NCBI GenBank assembly: GCA_965231925.1
Contig: OZ246894.1
Coordinates: 186,001 to 250,000 of the forward strand
Source of the DNA: Poriferisodalis sp965231925
GTDB taxonomy: Bacteria; Actinomycetota; Acidimicrobiia; Acidimicrobiales; Poriferisodalaceae
Length of the DNA: 64,000 bases
Reading direction: 5' to 3'
Shown: positions 1 to 8,960 of the stretch, in pieces
How positions within the stretch are numbered: the first letter of the stretch is position 1
How the letters are laid out: each line of letters opens with the position of its first letter
The notes under the pieces: model-generated
The model's database searches: none
What the model was told of the DNA's origin: nothing
What the model saw: only the letters and a program-made list of their open reading frames with translations
Translations under genes and position numbers: made by a program

Positions 1-185
1 TCGTGAACGATGATGCCCCCGACCACCAGCACGGGGCTGCCGCCGTGGGTTCCGGATTCGTCGACGAAGCACAGGTACAACTGTCCTCCTACGCGTCCGT
101 GCCCCGCCGAAGCGGGGCACGTTCTGCGAGTTAGCAGAGGAGCAAGCTCACGGCACCGGATACGTCGGTCCTCTCCGCTGAGCAA
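1..185 (-). CDS. DUF3800 protein, N-terminal part (runs off window edge)
   Basis: This is the 5' part of a minus-strand gene that continues beyond base 1. It encodes the motif CFVDESGTHGG, the acidic opening typical of DUF3800 proteins, a family of putative RNase H-like nucleases often found in mobile regions. The sequence is the same as the start of the complete gene at 19,283-20,146, because bases 1-888 repeat 19,962-20,849. It diverges from the CWB2 gene at 388 with about 200 bases between. Whether it is intact cannot be seen here. Confidence 0.6.
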   Translation of the reverse strand, partial: MLSGEDRRIRCRELAPLLTRRTCPASAGHGRVGGQLYLCFVDESGTHGGSPVLVVGGIIVH

Positions 186-888
186 ACTCTACACGGCCCA
201 ATCATGACGCATCAACGCGGCCACACGCGTGACCGCTCTCGCGCTCGCACAGCCGAGATGGGTGTCGCAGCGACGCGTTGCTGCGTGGCGCCTGGGAGGC
301 GTGATCGGCACGATCCGGAAGCTCTTTGAACGGCCGTTGAGAGCGCTGTCAGGACCCGAAAGGAGCCGAACAAGGAGAAACATAGCCTTGACTACTCACA
401 CGAAGCGGCGTGGCAGGCGTTCTTTCGCAGCGATCCTGGCGGCGATGCTTGTGGCATCGGTGCTTGCGGTCGTGGCGGGCTCGCTGGCTCAAGCCGCCAA
501 CACGGCCAGCGAAGTGAAGGTCGATCATGACGGCAACGCGGCCACGGCGATGGCCCGTGAGTTCGCCGGTCAGGATCGTTATGACACTGCGTTCCGCCTG
601 GCGAAGAACTTCGCCGCCGAGAAGGGCGGCTTGGGTGCTGTGCCTGCGGCGTTTGTCGCTTCGGGCGACACGCTGGTCGACACCGATTCGTCGTGGTGTG
701 GCACCGAGGCAGTGTCCGCGGTGCTGATCAACGGCAGTTCTGATGCTTTGGCTTTCGGCGTGGCGGTGCAGGCCACTGCGTATCGTTTGCAGTTGCCGTT
801 GCTGATGACCGCGGCCGGCGAACTGCCTGACGCGACTGCTGAGTTCATTTCCGAGAACGACGTGGAGCATGTGCAGATCGTCGGCGGC
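1..888. repeat. Large direct repeat, copy 1 (partner 19,962-20,849)
   Basis: Bases 1-888 align without gaps to 19,962-20,849 (offset 19,961). They cover the DUF3800 gene start, the divergent intergenic region and the first about 165 codons of the CWB2 gene. A group of substitutions lies in the signal-peptide region (about 420-510), so the copies are diverged paralogues. The repeat may extend left of the window. Confidence 0.9.
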
Positions 889-2712
889 ACCGATGCGGTG
901 TCGGCCGGCGTGGCTTCTGCGCTGACCACGCTCGGCGTTGACACCGTGAGCCGGGTCGAAGGCGATTCCGCTGCTGCTGTGTCGGTTGCTTTGGCGCAGT
1001 TGGCCAACGACGGCTGCGGTGACGACTTGGCGCCGGTTTCGACGGATCGTGTGGTGCTGGTGCGCGGCAATCCTGATGGTGTTGCTGCGGCGCCTGTGCT
1101 GGCGTCGAGCCTGACCGGCGGTGCTTTGGTGACGCCGTTGATTGTCGGCGACACGCTGTCGGCGTCGGTGCGCGATTATCTGGCGGCGACGCCGAAGGCG
1201 ATCGGCGGCCTCAATCTGAATCTGGGCGTCGTCGCGGTGGGCGGCACGGCTGCGGTGAGTCAGTCCGTGATGGACGCCGCGGTGGCCGCGGCTGCCTCGT
1301 CGGGCGCGCTCTCGGTGCAGATCGGCGCGGGCAACAACCCGACGACCGATGGACTCGAGGGTGACAACAACCGTGACGGGGTCACCAACGCGGACGACCC
1401 GGTGCGACCCCAGACCGCCAACGCTGCGTTCGCGCTGTACTTCAGCGACGACGTGACCAGCGGCGATGACGCCACCACCGGCGCCGGGCTCGCAGTGACG
1501 AACAGCCTGCGGGACATCATCGAGGTCAACGGCATTCCCGCCATGGTGACCTCGGCGGTGACCGGCGTGACAGGCGGCGGCTGCGCGAACAACGTCGTGT
1601 ACGTGACGTTGGGTCAAGGGCTGTCGGCCGGGGACGTGATCTCGGTCGCGTCCTCGACGCTCAAGCTGGGCACTGCTGGGGATCAGCGCACCGTGGCGCC
1701 GGCGTCTGCGACGGTGCAGGCTGCGCCGAAGGACACCGGCAGGCCTCAGGTGTCGATCATCGGCATTGCGTCGCCGAGGCCCGGCTCGTCGCCGGGCGCG
1801 GACGCGTTCACGTTGACGATCACCGATCCGGGCGGGCTGGCCCCTGACACGCTGACCGCGGCGGACTTCACCTACACGCGGGGGGCTGGCTCGACGAACA
1901 CTTCCTCGACGAGCACCGTCGACCCGGTGCTGACCTTCGAGACAGCGGGGATCCCTGCTGGAACCGACGGTGCGCTGGTCACGTCGCACACGACGGCGGT
2001 GTCGCTGACGGACCCGTTGGTGTCCGGGGACCGGCTGATGCTCAAGTCCAGCAGGGTCAAGGACGTTGCGGGGAATCTGAACTCCGCGAAGCCGGGGACC
2101 GCGGCCAAGGCTCAGGCGAGCCCGAGGATCACCTCGGTGCTGATGAGCAGCCTCAAGCACTCCGCGCACAACTCGTGGACGCTGCCGGCGACGGCTGCTG
2201 ACGCGACCACTGCGGCCGACGGCGACGCGGCCAACGAGGTCACGATCACAGCGAAGGCCACCGGCGACGCTGCGGGTGCTGCGGGCAACGCGTGGAGGGT
2301 CGTGTTCGACACGGCGGGCACCTACAGCGCCGCGAAGCCGCTGGACATCGACGTGCGCGTCGACACCAAGGGCAAGCGGGCGACGGTGCGGTTCGTGAAC
2401 GGACAGGCCACCGTGCACGACCTGGTCGCAGCGCTGAGGGCCAACGAAGACTTCGACAGCCGTTTCGCTGTGTCGCTGCCGTGCTCCGGCACCACCAGGA
2501 CGCCGCTGGCGGTCACCAACGCCAACAGGAATGTCTCGGCGACGCCGACGAACTTGGGTCGCACCCAGTTCGCGGTCGAGGTCAACTTCAACCGCTACAT
2601 CTCGTCGGTCGACGCGGAAGCGCACGATGCGCTGCTGCGGGACCTTTTGGCCGACCTACATGTTGAGGGTGGCGTTCGTCCCGGTCGTGCCCGGATCGGG
2701 ACGGAACCCTGA
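388..2712 (+). pseudogene. Secreted cell-wall-binding (CWB2) protein, 3' end replaced
   Basis: The predicted start is TTG at 388, ten bases after AAGGAG (372-377). It opens a signal peptide (basic KRRGRR, a hydrophobic stretch, then AQA|AN). The next 250 or so residues carry repeats of the cell wall binding repeat 2 type (FAGQDRYDTAFRLA, VQIVGGTDAVS, GVVAVGGTAAVSQSV), known to anchor surface proteins to wall polymers. Ig-like or calcium-binding-like repeats rich in T, S, D and A follow. After base 2,653 the reading frame enters unrelated sequence (DLHVEGGVRPGR...) and stops at 2,712, so the native C-terminus is missing; it is preserved at 5,399-5,805. The protein could still be secreted as a truncated form. 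Role in adhesion or surface layer is inferred from the family. Confidence 0.75.
1693..2653. repeat. CWB2 internal direct repeat, copy A
   Basis: These 961 bases are almost identical to 4,444-5,398 (955 bases). The main difference is a 6-base deletion of GGCGAC (2,221-2,226) in the second copy, plus scattered substitutions. Both copies are read in the same protein frame. They flank a 1.79-kb segment with a gene fragment, an IS630 end and a DUF2335 gene. Confidence 0.9.
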
Positions 2713-3088
2713 CTCGGTCGCCTACTTCGTCAAGCCCGGCGAAGTGCCCACTGAACTTGTCGAAGCGCTTGAGCGCTACGTGGTGCTGGCCAAGCCGACA
2801 GCCCGTCCGAATTTCAAAGCGACAGATGTGATCCGTGAGGTGCAGCGCCGCTCCGGGTTCAGGTTCAATCCCCAGCAGCATCTCCACGCATGCCGAAGTC
2901 TGAGAGTCCGTCCTCTGGCCGGCGAGCCCGAGACGACGCTGGACATTCGCTTCGCCGAGTACATCAGCAGCTTCAAGCTCCATCTCTACAGCCAGGCGTG
3001 GATCGACCGCCTCGTCGACGAATTCTCGAACCCTGACCGGTTCACGGAGTTGACCGGGCGCCCTGCGGTACCCGTCGAGAGCGCATAG
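2660..3088 (+). pseudogene. C-terminal gene fragment (possibly DUF3644-like)
   Basis: A 142-residue reading frame with protein-like composition begins right at the CWB2 breakpoint. Its C-terminal part (VRPLAGEPETTLDIRFAEYIS..LYSQAWIDRLVDEFSNPDRFTELTG) has the pattern of the C-terminal segment of DUF3644-type hypothetical proteins, where an aromatic Y-x-A-W-V motif precedes a final helix. No ribosome-binding site precedes the ATG at 2,660 and the N-terminal region of such proteins is absent. I read it as the remaining 3' end of a larger gene truncated by the rearrangement. The family assignment is tentative. Confidence 0.4.
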
Positions 3089-3550
3089 GACATCGGCACA
3101 GATTCCGATTCCTGCGCGCTCGCAAACAGTGGCGGGTGCTCCCTGCGGCCGGCACGTCACTCTGGTCTGCTTGCGCGTCGGCTCATTCCCAAGAGATGAG
3201 AGGCGGCGGTCGTGGTACGCATCTTCGATCTAGCCGCTGGACTGCCGCAGAGCGCACACGGGCACGCACGAAATTACTGGCTCAGTTGATCCGCCCGGCC
3301 AATGCTAATTCCGTGCCGGCAATGGACATGAACCTCTTCCGGCAGCTGCGCATGCCACAGCAAGCCCCGGCGCTCGGCTAGCGCGCTCGTAGGTTCCAAC
3401 AGATGAGTGAGACCGAATCGAATCCGCATCTGAGAGAGCAACCGGACGTTCTGGACGCCTTCCGGCCGCCGTTGGGTCCTGATCTTGATCTGATGCGGAC
3501 AGCCCGGAGTTGGCACATCACGGACGCGACGACGCTCTCGGGAACTGATC
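3089..3550. other. No convincing gene
   Basis: Only short, compositionally poor reading frames are present. A frame at 3,403-3,590 (MSETESNPHLREQ...) could be the start of a small gene cut by the IS630 end at 3,551. A frame at 3,136-3,381 has no recognisable domain. The stretch looks like degraded accessory DNA. Confidence 0.4.
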
Positions 3551-3590
3551 CACCCTCAACTACGCAGACAAATCTGCGACACACCACTAG
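3551..3590 (+). mobile_element. Solitary right end of an IS630-type element
   Basis: These 40 bases match the right end of the IS630 copy at 6,921-6,960 with five mismatches, including the last codons of the transposase and the perfect terminal repeat CGACACACCAC followed by TAG. Nothing resembling the rest of the element lies upstream. It is a decayed remnant of a related but not identical element. Confidence 0.75.
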
Positions 3591-3769
3591 GCCAGTGGAT
3601 CGGTTGACCTGTACCCTCTCGAAGTGGACAAGCCGCGAGACATGGCTCTCTGGTCAGTGGCTAAGGTGCGCGCATGGCAACCCACCGACGGATACATCGG
3701 CATGCCGGGTCAAGCGGTGCGTTGCACGCAGCAGTTCGTCGTGTCGGACGCGCTCACGGCCGGATAGTC

Positions 3770-3913
3770 ATGGTCCGAACCTCGCCTGCGTCTGCCAAGG
3801 ACAACTGGGTCGCCGCGGGAGACGCTGTGCGTGAGGCTTGGGCCGTCACTGGCGATGAGATTCGGGGCGCGATGGGTCAAGTCGCCGCGGAGCAAGAAGA
3901 GTTCTCTGCGTGA
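3770..3913 (+). CDS. Small acidic protein of unknown function (47 aa)
   Basis: A 47-residue frame from ATG 3,770 (MVRTSPASAKDNWVAAGDAV...) ends with an acidic tail, EQEEFSA. Its TGA overlaps the GTG start of the DUF2335 gene by four bases (GTGA), which suggests translational coupling. The frame is open further upstream, but that part reads like non-coding sequence. No family is recognised. Its pairing with a small membrane protein is the only functional hint. Confidence 0.45.
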   Translation: MVRTSPASAKDNWVAAGDAVREAWAVTGDEIRGAMGQVAAEQEEFSA

Positions 3914-4401
3914 CGGATGATCTCGCTCCGTCGGGCGACAGCGACGGGTCGGGCTCTGAGATCATTCCGCCGGGCGACAGCGGCGACGCTGAGCCCGAAG
4001 TCATCAGCCAAATCGCTCATCGCGTCATGGAAATGATCCATGAAGTGAGCACAGTCGAGAGCTACAGCGGTCCTCTCCCGCCTGCGGCTGAGTTCGCTCG
4101 ATATGAAGATGCAGTACCCGGGACGGGCGAGCGCATCATCGGATTGGCTGAGAATGCATCGAAGCGGACGCACGAGGCGCATCTTGACGACAATCGTCTC
4201 GGCCGACACGTCTTGTGGTCGGTCGTAGTCCTGGGCGCGGTTGTCGTCGCTGCGCAGGTCATCGTTTCGCGAGATCTGATCAGCGCAGGCAGCGTCGAAT
4301 TGGGATCAGTCGCGAGCATTGCGAGCGCTGCGTTCGTCGGCATGGGTGTGTTGCTCACATGGCGACGCGGCCGAAAGGCCAGCCAAGACGACACGGAGTA
4401 G
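3910..4401 (+). CDS. DUF2335 family predicted membrane protein
   Basis: The 163-residue product has an acidic, flexible N-terminus (about 1-50). The conserved signature YSGPLPPAAEFARYEDAVPG (about 52-71) then leads into ERIIGLAENASKRTHEAH. Two hydrophobic segments follow at about 98-118 and 130-150, before a basic end. The signature 'GPLPPxxxxxxYexxxPG..eRii.mae' is that of DUF2335, small membrane proteins of unknown function often found in phage- or island-derived DNA. Start GTG 3,910 overlaps the upstream stop. The gene is cargo between the two CWB2 direct repeats. Confidence 0.7.
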   Translation: MTDDLAPSGDSDGSGSEIIPPGDSGDAEPEVISQIAHRVMEMIHEVSTVESYSGPLPPAAEFARYEDAVPGTGERIIGLAENASKRTHEAHLDDNRLGRHVLWSVVVLGAVVVAAQVIVSRDLISAGSVELGSVASIASAAFVGMGVLLTWRRGRKASQDDTE

Positions 4402-4443
4402 CTGCTTCGCGCACGGGACTGTCGGCATCTGGCACCGCCCACT

Positions 4444-5398
4444 GTGGCGCCGGCGTCTGCGACGGTGCAGGCAGCGCCGAAGGACACCGGCAGGCCTCAG
4501 GTGTCGATCATCGGCATTGCGTCGCCGAGGGACGGCTCGTCGCCGGGCGCGATCGCGTTCACGTTGACGATCACCGATCCGGGCGGGCTGGCCCCTGACA
4601 CGCTGACCGCGGCGGACTTCACCTACACGCGGGGGGCTGGCTCGACGAACACTTCCTCGACGAGCACCGTCGACCCGGTGCTGACCTTCGAGACAGCGGG
4701 GATCCCTGCTGGAACCGACGGTGCGCTGGTCACGTCGCACACGACGGCGGTGTCGCTGACGGACCCGTTGGTGTCCGGGGACCGGCTGACGCTCAAGTCC
4801 AGCAGGGTCAAGGACGTTGCGGGGAATCTGAACTCCGCGAAGCCGGGGACCGCGGCCAAGGCTCAGGCGAGCCCGAGGATCACCTCGGTGCTGATGAGCA
4901 GCCTCAAGCACTCCGCGCACAACTCGTGGACGCTGCCGGCGACGGCTGCTGACGCGACCACTGCGGCCGACGCGGCCAACGAGGTCACGATCACAGCGAA
5001 GGCCGACGGCGACGCTGCGGGTGCTGCGGGCAACGCGTGGAGGGTCGTGTTCGACACGGCGGGCACCTACAGCGCCGCGAAGCCGCTGGACATCGACGTG
5101 CGCGTCGACACCAAGGGCAAGCGGGCGACGGTGCGGTTCGTGAACGGACAGGCCACCGTGCACGACCTGGTCGCAGCGCTGAGGGCCAACGAAGACTTCG
5201 ACAGCCGTTTCGCTGTGTCGCTGCCGTGCTCCGGCACCACCAGGACGCCGCTGGCGGTCACCAACGCCAACAGGAATGTCTCGGCGACGCCGACGAACTC
5301 GGGTCGCACCCAGTTCGCGGTCGAGGTCAACTTCAACCGCTACATCTCGTCGGTCGACGCGGAAGCGCACGATGCGCTGCTGCGGGACCTTTTGGCCG
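4444..5398. repeat. CWB2 internal direct repeat, copy B
   Basis: Partner of 1,693-2,653, offset 2,751 bases, in the same orientation and frame. Left of 4,444 the similarity ends abruptly at GTGGCGCC. Right of 5,398 the native CWB2 C-terminus continues. Confidence 0.9.
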
Positions 5399-5805
5399 CA
5401 GCGGCGACCCGGGCGAGGGTGGCCAACACCGACGCCGGCATCGGCGCCGCCGCTGCGGGCGCGGCCGGCACTGTTGCGGGAGGCGGCCTGTCCATGGCCT
5501 CCGCCGATCAGGGCGCTGTGACGGGCCCGACGAAGAAGGTGCGCTATGAGGGCGAGACCGCTGTGGCGGGCTTGTTGCCCATGGCACGCGACCTCGTCGA
5601 GACCGCCGCCGGCGCAGTACTGCTCGATGACGACCCGAACACCACCGACACCGAGACCGGCTTCCGTCCGGTATCGCAGGAGGTCGCGCTCGGTTACGCC
5701 CCAGACGTCACCACCTCGACGTCTCTGGCGAGGGTCGACCAGAGCGGGAACGCCAAGAGCGACAACCGCATCACGGTGAGCAGCAACGTCAAGGCCCGCA
5801 ACTAG
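4444..5805 (+). pseudogene. CWB2-protein gene, 5'-truncated C-terminal half
   Basis: This 453-codon frame lacks the signal peptide and CWB2 repeats. It starts within the Ig-like region (GTGGCGCCGGCG = VAPA) and carries the authentic C-terminus: VEVNFNRYISS, then an alanine-rich segment (RVANTDAGIGAAAAGAAGT), then a tail ending NVKARN. Joined in frame to the first copy at the repeat, it would give an intact protein of about 890 residues. The stop codon TAG (5,803-5,805) shares its first two bases with the TA target of the IS630 insertion. No start with a ribosome-binding site is visible, so expression on its own is doubtful. Confidence 0.75.
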
Positions 5806-6957
5806 TGGTGTGTCGAGTGTTTGTTTGCGGTGTTGGTTAGTGTGCTTGTCATGAGCATGTGTGCTGTTGCGTTGGATCTGGGCGAGTCGGACCGTGCGGT
5901 GCTGGAGCGTGTGGCGGCCTCGGGGCGCTCGACGGTGCGCGCGGCGCGTCAGGCCCGTGTGCTTTTGTGGGCGGCGCAGGGGCTGCCCAACGAGGAGATC
6001 GCCCGCCGCGGGGGCGTCGCGCCGAACACGGTGCGTGCTTGGCGGCGCGGCTTCGAGGCGGGCGGGCTGGGCTGGCTGGACACCGTCGCTGCGGGCCGGG
6101 GCCCCGAGCGGTCGGTCAGCGCCGAGACCGAGGCGGCGATCGTGGCCGACACGCTCACGGTCGAGCCGCCTGACGGGGCTGCGTGCTGGTCGACGCGGCA
6201 GATGGCGGCCCGTCACGGGGTGGGCAAGGACGCCGTGGCGCGCACCTGGCGGGAGGCGGGGCTGCGGCCGTGGCTCACCGACGTGTTCAAGATCTCCGCC
6301 GATCCCGATTTCGAGGCGAAGCTCGACGACGTGATCGGCCTCTATGTCGACCCGCCCGAGCGCGCCGTGGTGTTCAGCTTCGACGAAAAGACCCAGATAC
6401 AGGCCCTGGACCGCACCCAGCCGTCGCTGCCGATGCGCCCGGGCCGCAACCGCACGATGACCCACGACTACAAAAGAAACGGCACCGTCGACCTGTTCGC
6501 CGCGCTCGACGTCGCCACCGGCGAGGTGCTCGCCGCGACCCGCAAGCGCCACACCGGCAACGACGTGCTCGCCTTCTTCAAAGAGATCGACCGCCGAACG
6601 CCGCGCCATCTCGACGTCCACGTCATCTTGGACAACCTGTCCGCCCACAAGTCCGAGCCCGTCCGCCAATGGCTCGCCCGGCCCGCCCAGCGCCGCTGGC
6701 ACCTCCACTTCACCCCCACCAGCGCGAGCTGGGCCAACCTCGTCGAAGGCTGGTTCTCGATCCTCGCCCGCAAAGCCCTCAAAGGCCGGGCGTTCACCAG
6801 CGTCGCCCACCTCACCGACATCATCGAACAATGGACAGCCCACTGGAACACCGACCCCAAACCGCTGCGCTGGACCAAAACCGCCGAACAGATCAACGCC
6901 AAGATCCAACGAGCCCGAACCACCCTCAACCGCGCAAACAAACCCGCGACACACCAC
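5805..6957 (+). mobile_element. IS630-family insertion sequence, complete
   Basis: The element is bounded by the perfect 11-base inverted repeats GTGGTGTGTCG (5,805-5,815) and CGACACACCAC (6,947-6,957). It is flanked by a TA duplication (5,803-5,804 and 6,958-6,959), the known IS630/Tc1-type target. It landed in the TA of the CWB2 stop codon, between that gene and its terminator at 7,038-7,071. Total length is 1,153 bases. Confidence 0.9.
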
Positions 6958-6960
6958 TAG
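5851..6960 (+). CDS. IS630 family DDE transposase
   Basis: The 369-residue protein has an N-terminal helix-turn-helix region (about 30-60: NEEIARRGGVAPNTVRAWRRG) and a second winged-helix-like part (TRQMAARHGVGKDAVARTW). The DDE catalytic core follows: D in FSFDEKTQIQA, D in ILDNLSAHK and E in NLVEGWFS, all present. ATG 5,851 is chosen because the frame upstream runs into the terminal repeat. The stop TAG is completed by target DNA, as the coding sequence runs through the right inverted repeat. The gene appears intact and potentially active. Confidence 0.9.
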   Translation: MSMCAVALDLGESDRAVLERVAASGRSTVRAARQARVLLWAAQGLPNEEIARRGGVAPNTVRAWRRGFEAGGLGWLDTVAAGRGPERSVSAETEAAIVADTLTVEPPDGAACWSTRQMAARHGVGKDAVARTWREAGLRPWLTDVFKISADPDFEAKLDDVIGLYVDPPERAVVFSFDEKTQIQALDRTQPSLPMRPGRNRTMTHDYKRNGTVDLFAALDVATGEVLAATRKRHTGNDVLAFFKEIDRRTPRHLDVHVILDNLSAHKSEPVRQWLARPAQRRWHLHFTPTSASWANLVEGWFSILARKALKGRAFTSVAHLTDIIEQWTAHWNTDPKPLRWTKTAEQINAKIQRARTTLNRANKPATHH

Positions 6961-7037
6961 CGAACCTGCTGCACACCCGGCCCCCGGCCCGAACCGAACA
7001 GACGGCACCGCCGCCTGAACGGCAAAGACCAACAACC

Positions 7038-7071
7038 GAGGAGCCCCGGGGCACCCGCCCCGGGGCTCCTC
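7038..7071 (+). terminator. Strong hairpin, presumed CWB2 gene terminator
   Basis: A perfect 14-base-pair stem (GAGGAGCCCCGGGG / CCCCGGGGCTCCTC) closes on a 6-base loop, CACCCG. It lies 78 bases beyond the IS630 insertion, so it originally sat just after the CWB2 stop. There is no clear T-run. A shorter relative is at 16,701-16,724, also next to CWB2 debris. Confidence 0.6.
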
Positions 7072-7198
7072 GCGTCTACGCTCCGGCGTGCTCATTCCGA
7101 TCCGCGAGGAACTGTCCGCTGGGCGTGAGGGTGACGCGCATCGCCGCCGAAAACGGTTTGGGCGCCGCTCGACGCTGCCTCTGCGGTGTCTGGGCGTG
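7072..7198. repeat. CWB2 downstream region, diverged repeat of 16,725-16,925
   Basis: Blocks such as CCGCGAGGAACTG, GAGGGTGACGCGCA and GAACGGTTTGGGCGCCGCT recur in the same order after the hairpin at 16,701-16,724, with a roughly 70-base insertion there. The region is non-coding downstream DNA that travelled with the CWB2 copies. Confidence 0.6.
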
Positions 7199-7354
7199 TG
7201 CCGCATGAGCACAGGCACGTCGTCGTCGACGATCAAGGCGCAGCCGAGTCCGCGCGTCACCTCGATCTTGATGAGCGAGCCAAAGCATGCCGCCCACAAC
7301 TCCTGGACGGTGCCGACGTCGAATCCGTTCGGCGCGCCGGTCGCGTCGGAGTGA
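7199..7354 (+). pseudogene. CWB2-protein gene fragment
   Basis: One frame reads TIKAQPSPRVTSILMSEPKHAAHNSWTVP. This is a diverged form of the CWB2 internal segment AKAQASPRITSVLMSSLKHSAHNSWTLP (about 2,107-2,190). It is neither start- nor stop-complete as a gene and ends where the IS110 RNA-like segment begins. It shows that a more diverged CWB2 paralogue once existed here. Confidence 0.7.
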
Positions 7355-7470
7355 AGAGGTGTCTGCGGGCATTGGTTCCCATGAGGTCACGCTGCTCGTT
7401 CCGGATCGGCTGCAGCCGACAAGTCCTAGGAGCGAGCCGTCGACGTCGACGAGTCCCAGGCAAGGCACCC
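7352..7470 (-). ncRNA. IS110 bridge-RNA-like region, solitary remnant
   Basis: Read on the minus strand, this segment matches 21,208-21,328, the non-coding leader of the IS110 element at 21,136-22,462. Shared blocks include GGTGCCTTGCCTGGGACTCG, GGACTTGTC and GTGACCTCAT. No transposase gene follows it here, so it is the leader of a lost IS110 copy. Known biology: IS110-group elements encode a structured bridge RNA in this position. That this segment is one is inferred. Confidence 0.5.
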
Positions 7471-7475
7471 CTAAG

Positions 7476-7497
7476 CCTGAATCCACCGGTGGGGTGG
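7476..7497 (+). mobile_element. Solitary IS1380-type end
   Basis: CCTGAATCCACCGGTGGGGTGG matches the terminal inverted repeats of the IS1380 element at 22,747-24,379. No other part of that element is here. It lies between the IS110 leader remnant and the IS110 transposase gene. Confidence 0.65.
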
Positions 7498-7628
7498 TTG
7501 GGAATCAGCCCTGCCCGTTCGAGCGAGCAGCCGGCCGCCGTCGCCGTCGCGCCAGGGCCGTCGGCAACGTAATGGGGGTCTTTGGGGCGTGGTGGTGCCC
7601 GGTTCGGGGCCTGTCAGACGCTCCCTTG

Positions 7629-8714
7629 TCAAGCGGCGAGTGCGAATGGTGTTTTTCGGGCGGTTTCGTCGCGCCACATTCGTCGGATGACGCGGTTGGC
7701 GAGTTGGCGTTTGTGGGCTCGTCTGGCCTCGCGTCGGGTCTTGCCTTCGCCGGCTTTTCTGGCGAGGTAGGCGATCGCTTCGGGCTGGCTGCGCTGCTGG
7801 GTGACCGACGCGATGTGCAGCACCGAGTTGATGCGCCGGTTGCCTCTGAAGTCGAGCCGGTGCTTGACCGGATCGCCGCTGCCTTCGCCCGATGAGAGCG
7901 CGACGGCGCCGGTGCCGCACCAGCGGGCGAACTTGGACTCGCGGTCGAACCGGGTCGGGTCGCCGACCTCGCACAGCAGGGTGGCTGCGGCGATGGGGCC
8001 GATGCCTGGCTCGTCGCGCAAGGTGGTGCCGTGACGGTCGAGCAGCTCGTCGATGAGCCGCTCAAGACGGCGGACCTCGCTGCGCGCAGCACGGTCTTGG
8101 TCGATGAATGCCTGCAGCCAGGCGAGCCGATGCCGGCCGGCGGGGGTCGTGCATGCGGCGGGGTCGATGTGTTCGAGGCGGCGCAGCCGGCTCTCGATCT
8201 TGCCGGTCGTGGTGAGCTGGTCGCGTACCTCGGTGGGCAGCTTGGAGATCTGGTCGCCGACGTGGTGGAGCATCAAAGTGCGAGCAGCCACAAGGGTTCT
8301 GCGATGTTCGAGCACAGCCTCGATCTCCGCGACGGCAGGGTCGTAGGCCTCCAGGGCCTGCACCGGCCCCAGCGTCGGCTCGGCCAACAACGCCCTCGCT
8401 GACGCGACGGCGTCGACGGCGTCGGTCTTTTCGAGCCGCCGCGAGCGGCGCTGCGCCGCGGAACGCGACGCGGGGACCTCGCGGGCGTCGAACCCTGCCG
8501 CGCACAACGCGACCGCGACGTGCGCGCCCCACTTGGCCGATCCCTCCACGCCGACCTGGCGGACGCCGTGGGCGTCGAGCAGGTCGATCGCGGCGCCGTA
8601 GCCGGCGGCGGTGTTGTCGAAGGTCTCATGAGTGAGCTCGACGCCGTGAGGGTCGACGATCCCCACGGTGAAGGTGTCTTGGTGGGGGTCGATTCCCCCG
8701 ACTGGCGGTGTCAT
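7629..8714 (-). CDS. IS110 family transposase (DEDD recombinase), copy a
   Basis: A 361-residue protein with the two-part IS110 layout. The N-terminal DEDD RuvC-like domain opens GGIDPHQDTFTVGIVD, carries E in VGVEGSAKWG and has D residues in KTDAVDA. The C-terminal Transposase_20 part contains DEPGIGPIAAATLL and RHRLDFRGNRRIN-like motifs (HRLDFRGNRRINSVLH), with the conserved serine region SSGEGSGD. It appears intact. IS110 enzymes are known to be guided by a bridge RNA encoded next to the gene. The exact ends are not visible because these elements lack long inverted repeats. It is only distantly related to copy b at 21,367. Confidence 0.88.
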   Translation of the reverse strand: MTPPVGGIDPHQDTFTVGIVDPHGVELTHETFDNTAAGYGAAIDLLDAHGVRQVGVEGSAKWGAHVAVALCAAGFDAREVPASRSAAQRRSRRLEKTDAVDAVASARALLAEPTLGPVQALEAYDPAVAEIEAVLEHRRTLVAARTLMLHHVGDQISKLPTEVRDQLTTTGKIESRLRRLEHIDPAACTTPAGRHRLAWLQAFIDQDRAARSEVRRLERLIDELLDRHGTTLRDEPGIGPIAAATLLCEVGDPTRFDRESKFARWCGTGAVALSSGEGSGDPVKHRLDFRGNRRINSVLHIASVTQQRSQPEAIAYLARKAGEGKTRREARRAHKRQLANRVIRRMWRDETARKTPFALAA

Positions 8715-8960
8715 GCTGTGCTCCTGGCCGAAGTGATGTTCCGGTGGGTCCGGGAACGGCAGGGGCGCTTCGTCACAACCGAGTCGAGACAGTCAGGCTC
8801 CCTACTGGACAGGAGCGCTCCTGCCGGTCCCACGCTCGACGCGACAGGTCTGACAACAGGCACACGGCCAATATTTTGTGGAGTCAGCACCGAGCGCAGG
8901 ACCGGACCGTAACCCCCTGGCTGAGGGTCCCGGCAGGCCCAACGGTGACACTCGGGAATT
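8715..8960 (-). ncRNA. Candidate bridge-RNA leader of IS110 copy a
   Basis: The region upstream of the transposase start has no reading frame of interest but contains strong self-complementarity. The clearest part is the perfect 14-base palindrome CAGGAGCGCTCCTG (8,810-8,823). Position and size fit the bridge RNA of IS110-group elements. No sequence similarity to the leader of copy b was seen, so this rests on position and structure only. Confidence 0.35.

Noticed and set aside
349..2625. A 758-codon open frame on the minus strand opposite the CWB2 gene
   Set aside because: Its product is almost only Arg, His, Gly and Val, an effect of GC-rich codons in the real plus-strand gene. No motif or ribosome-binding site is present.
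4306..7299. A 997-codon minus-strand open frame spanning the CWB2 C-terminal half and the IS630 element
   Set aside because: It crosses an IS boundary and the antisense of two supported genes, which no real gene would do, and has the same Arg/His-rich composition.
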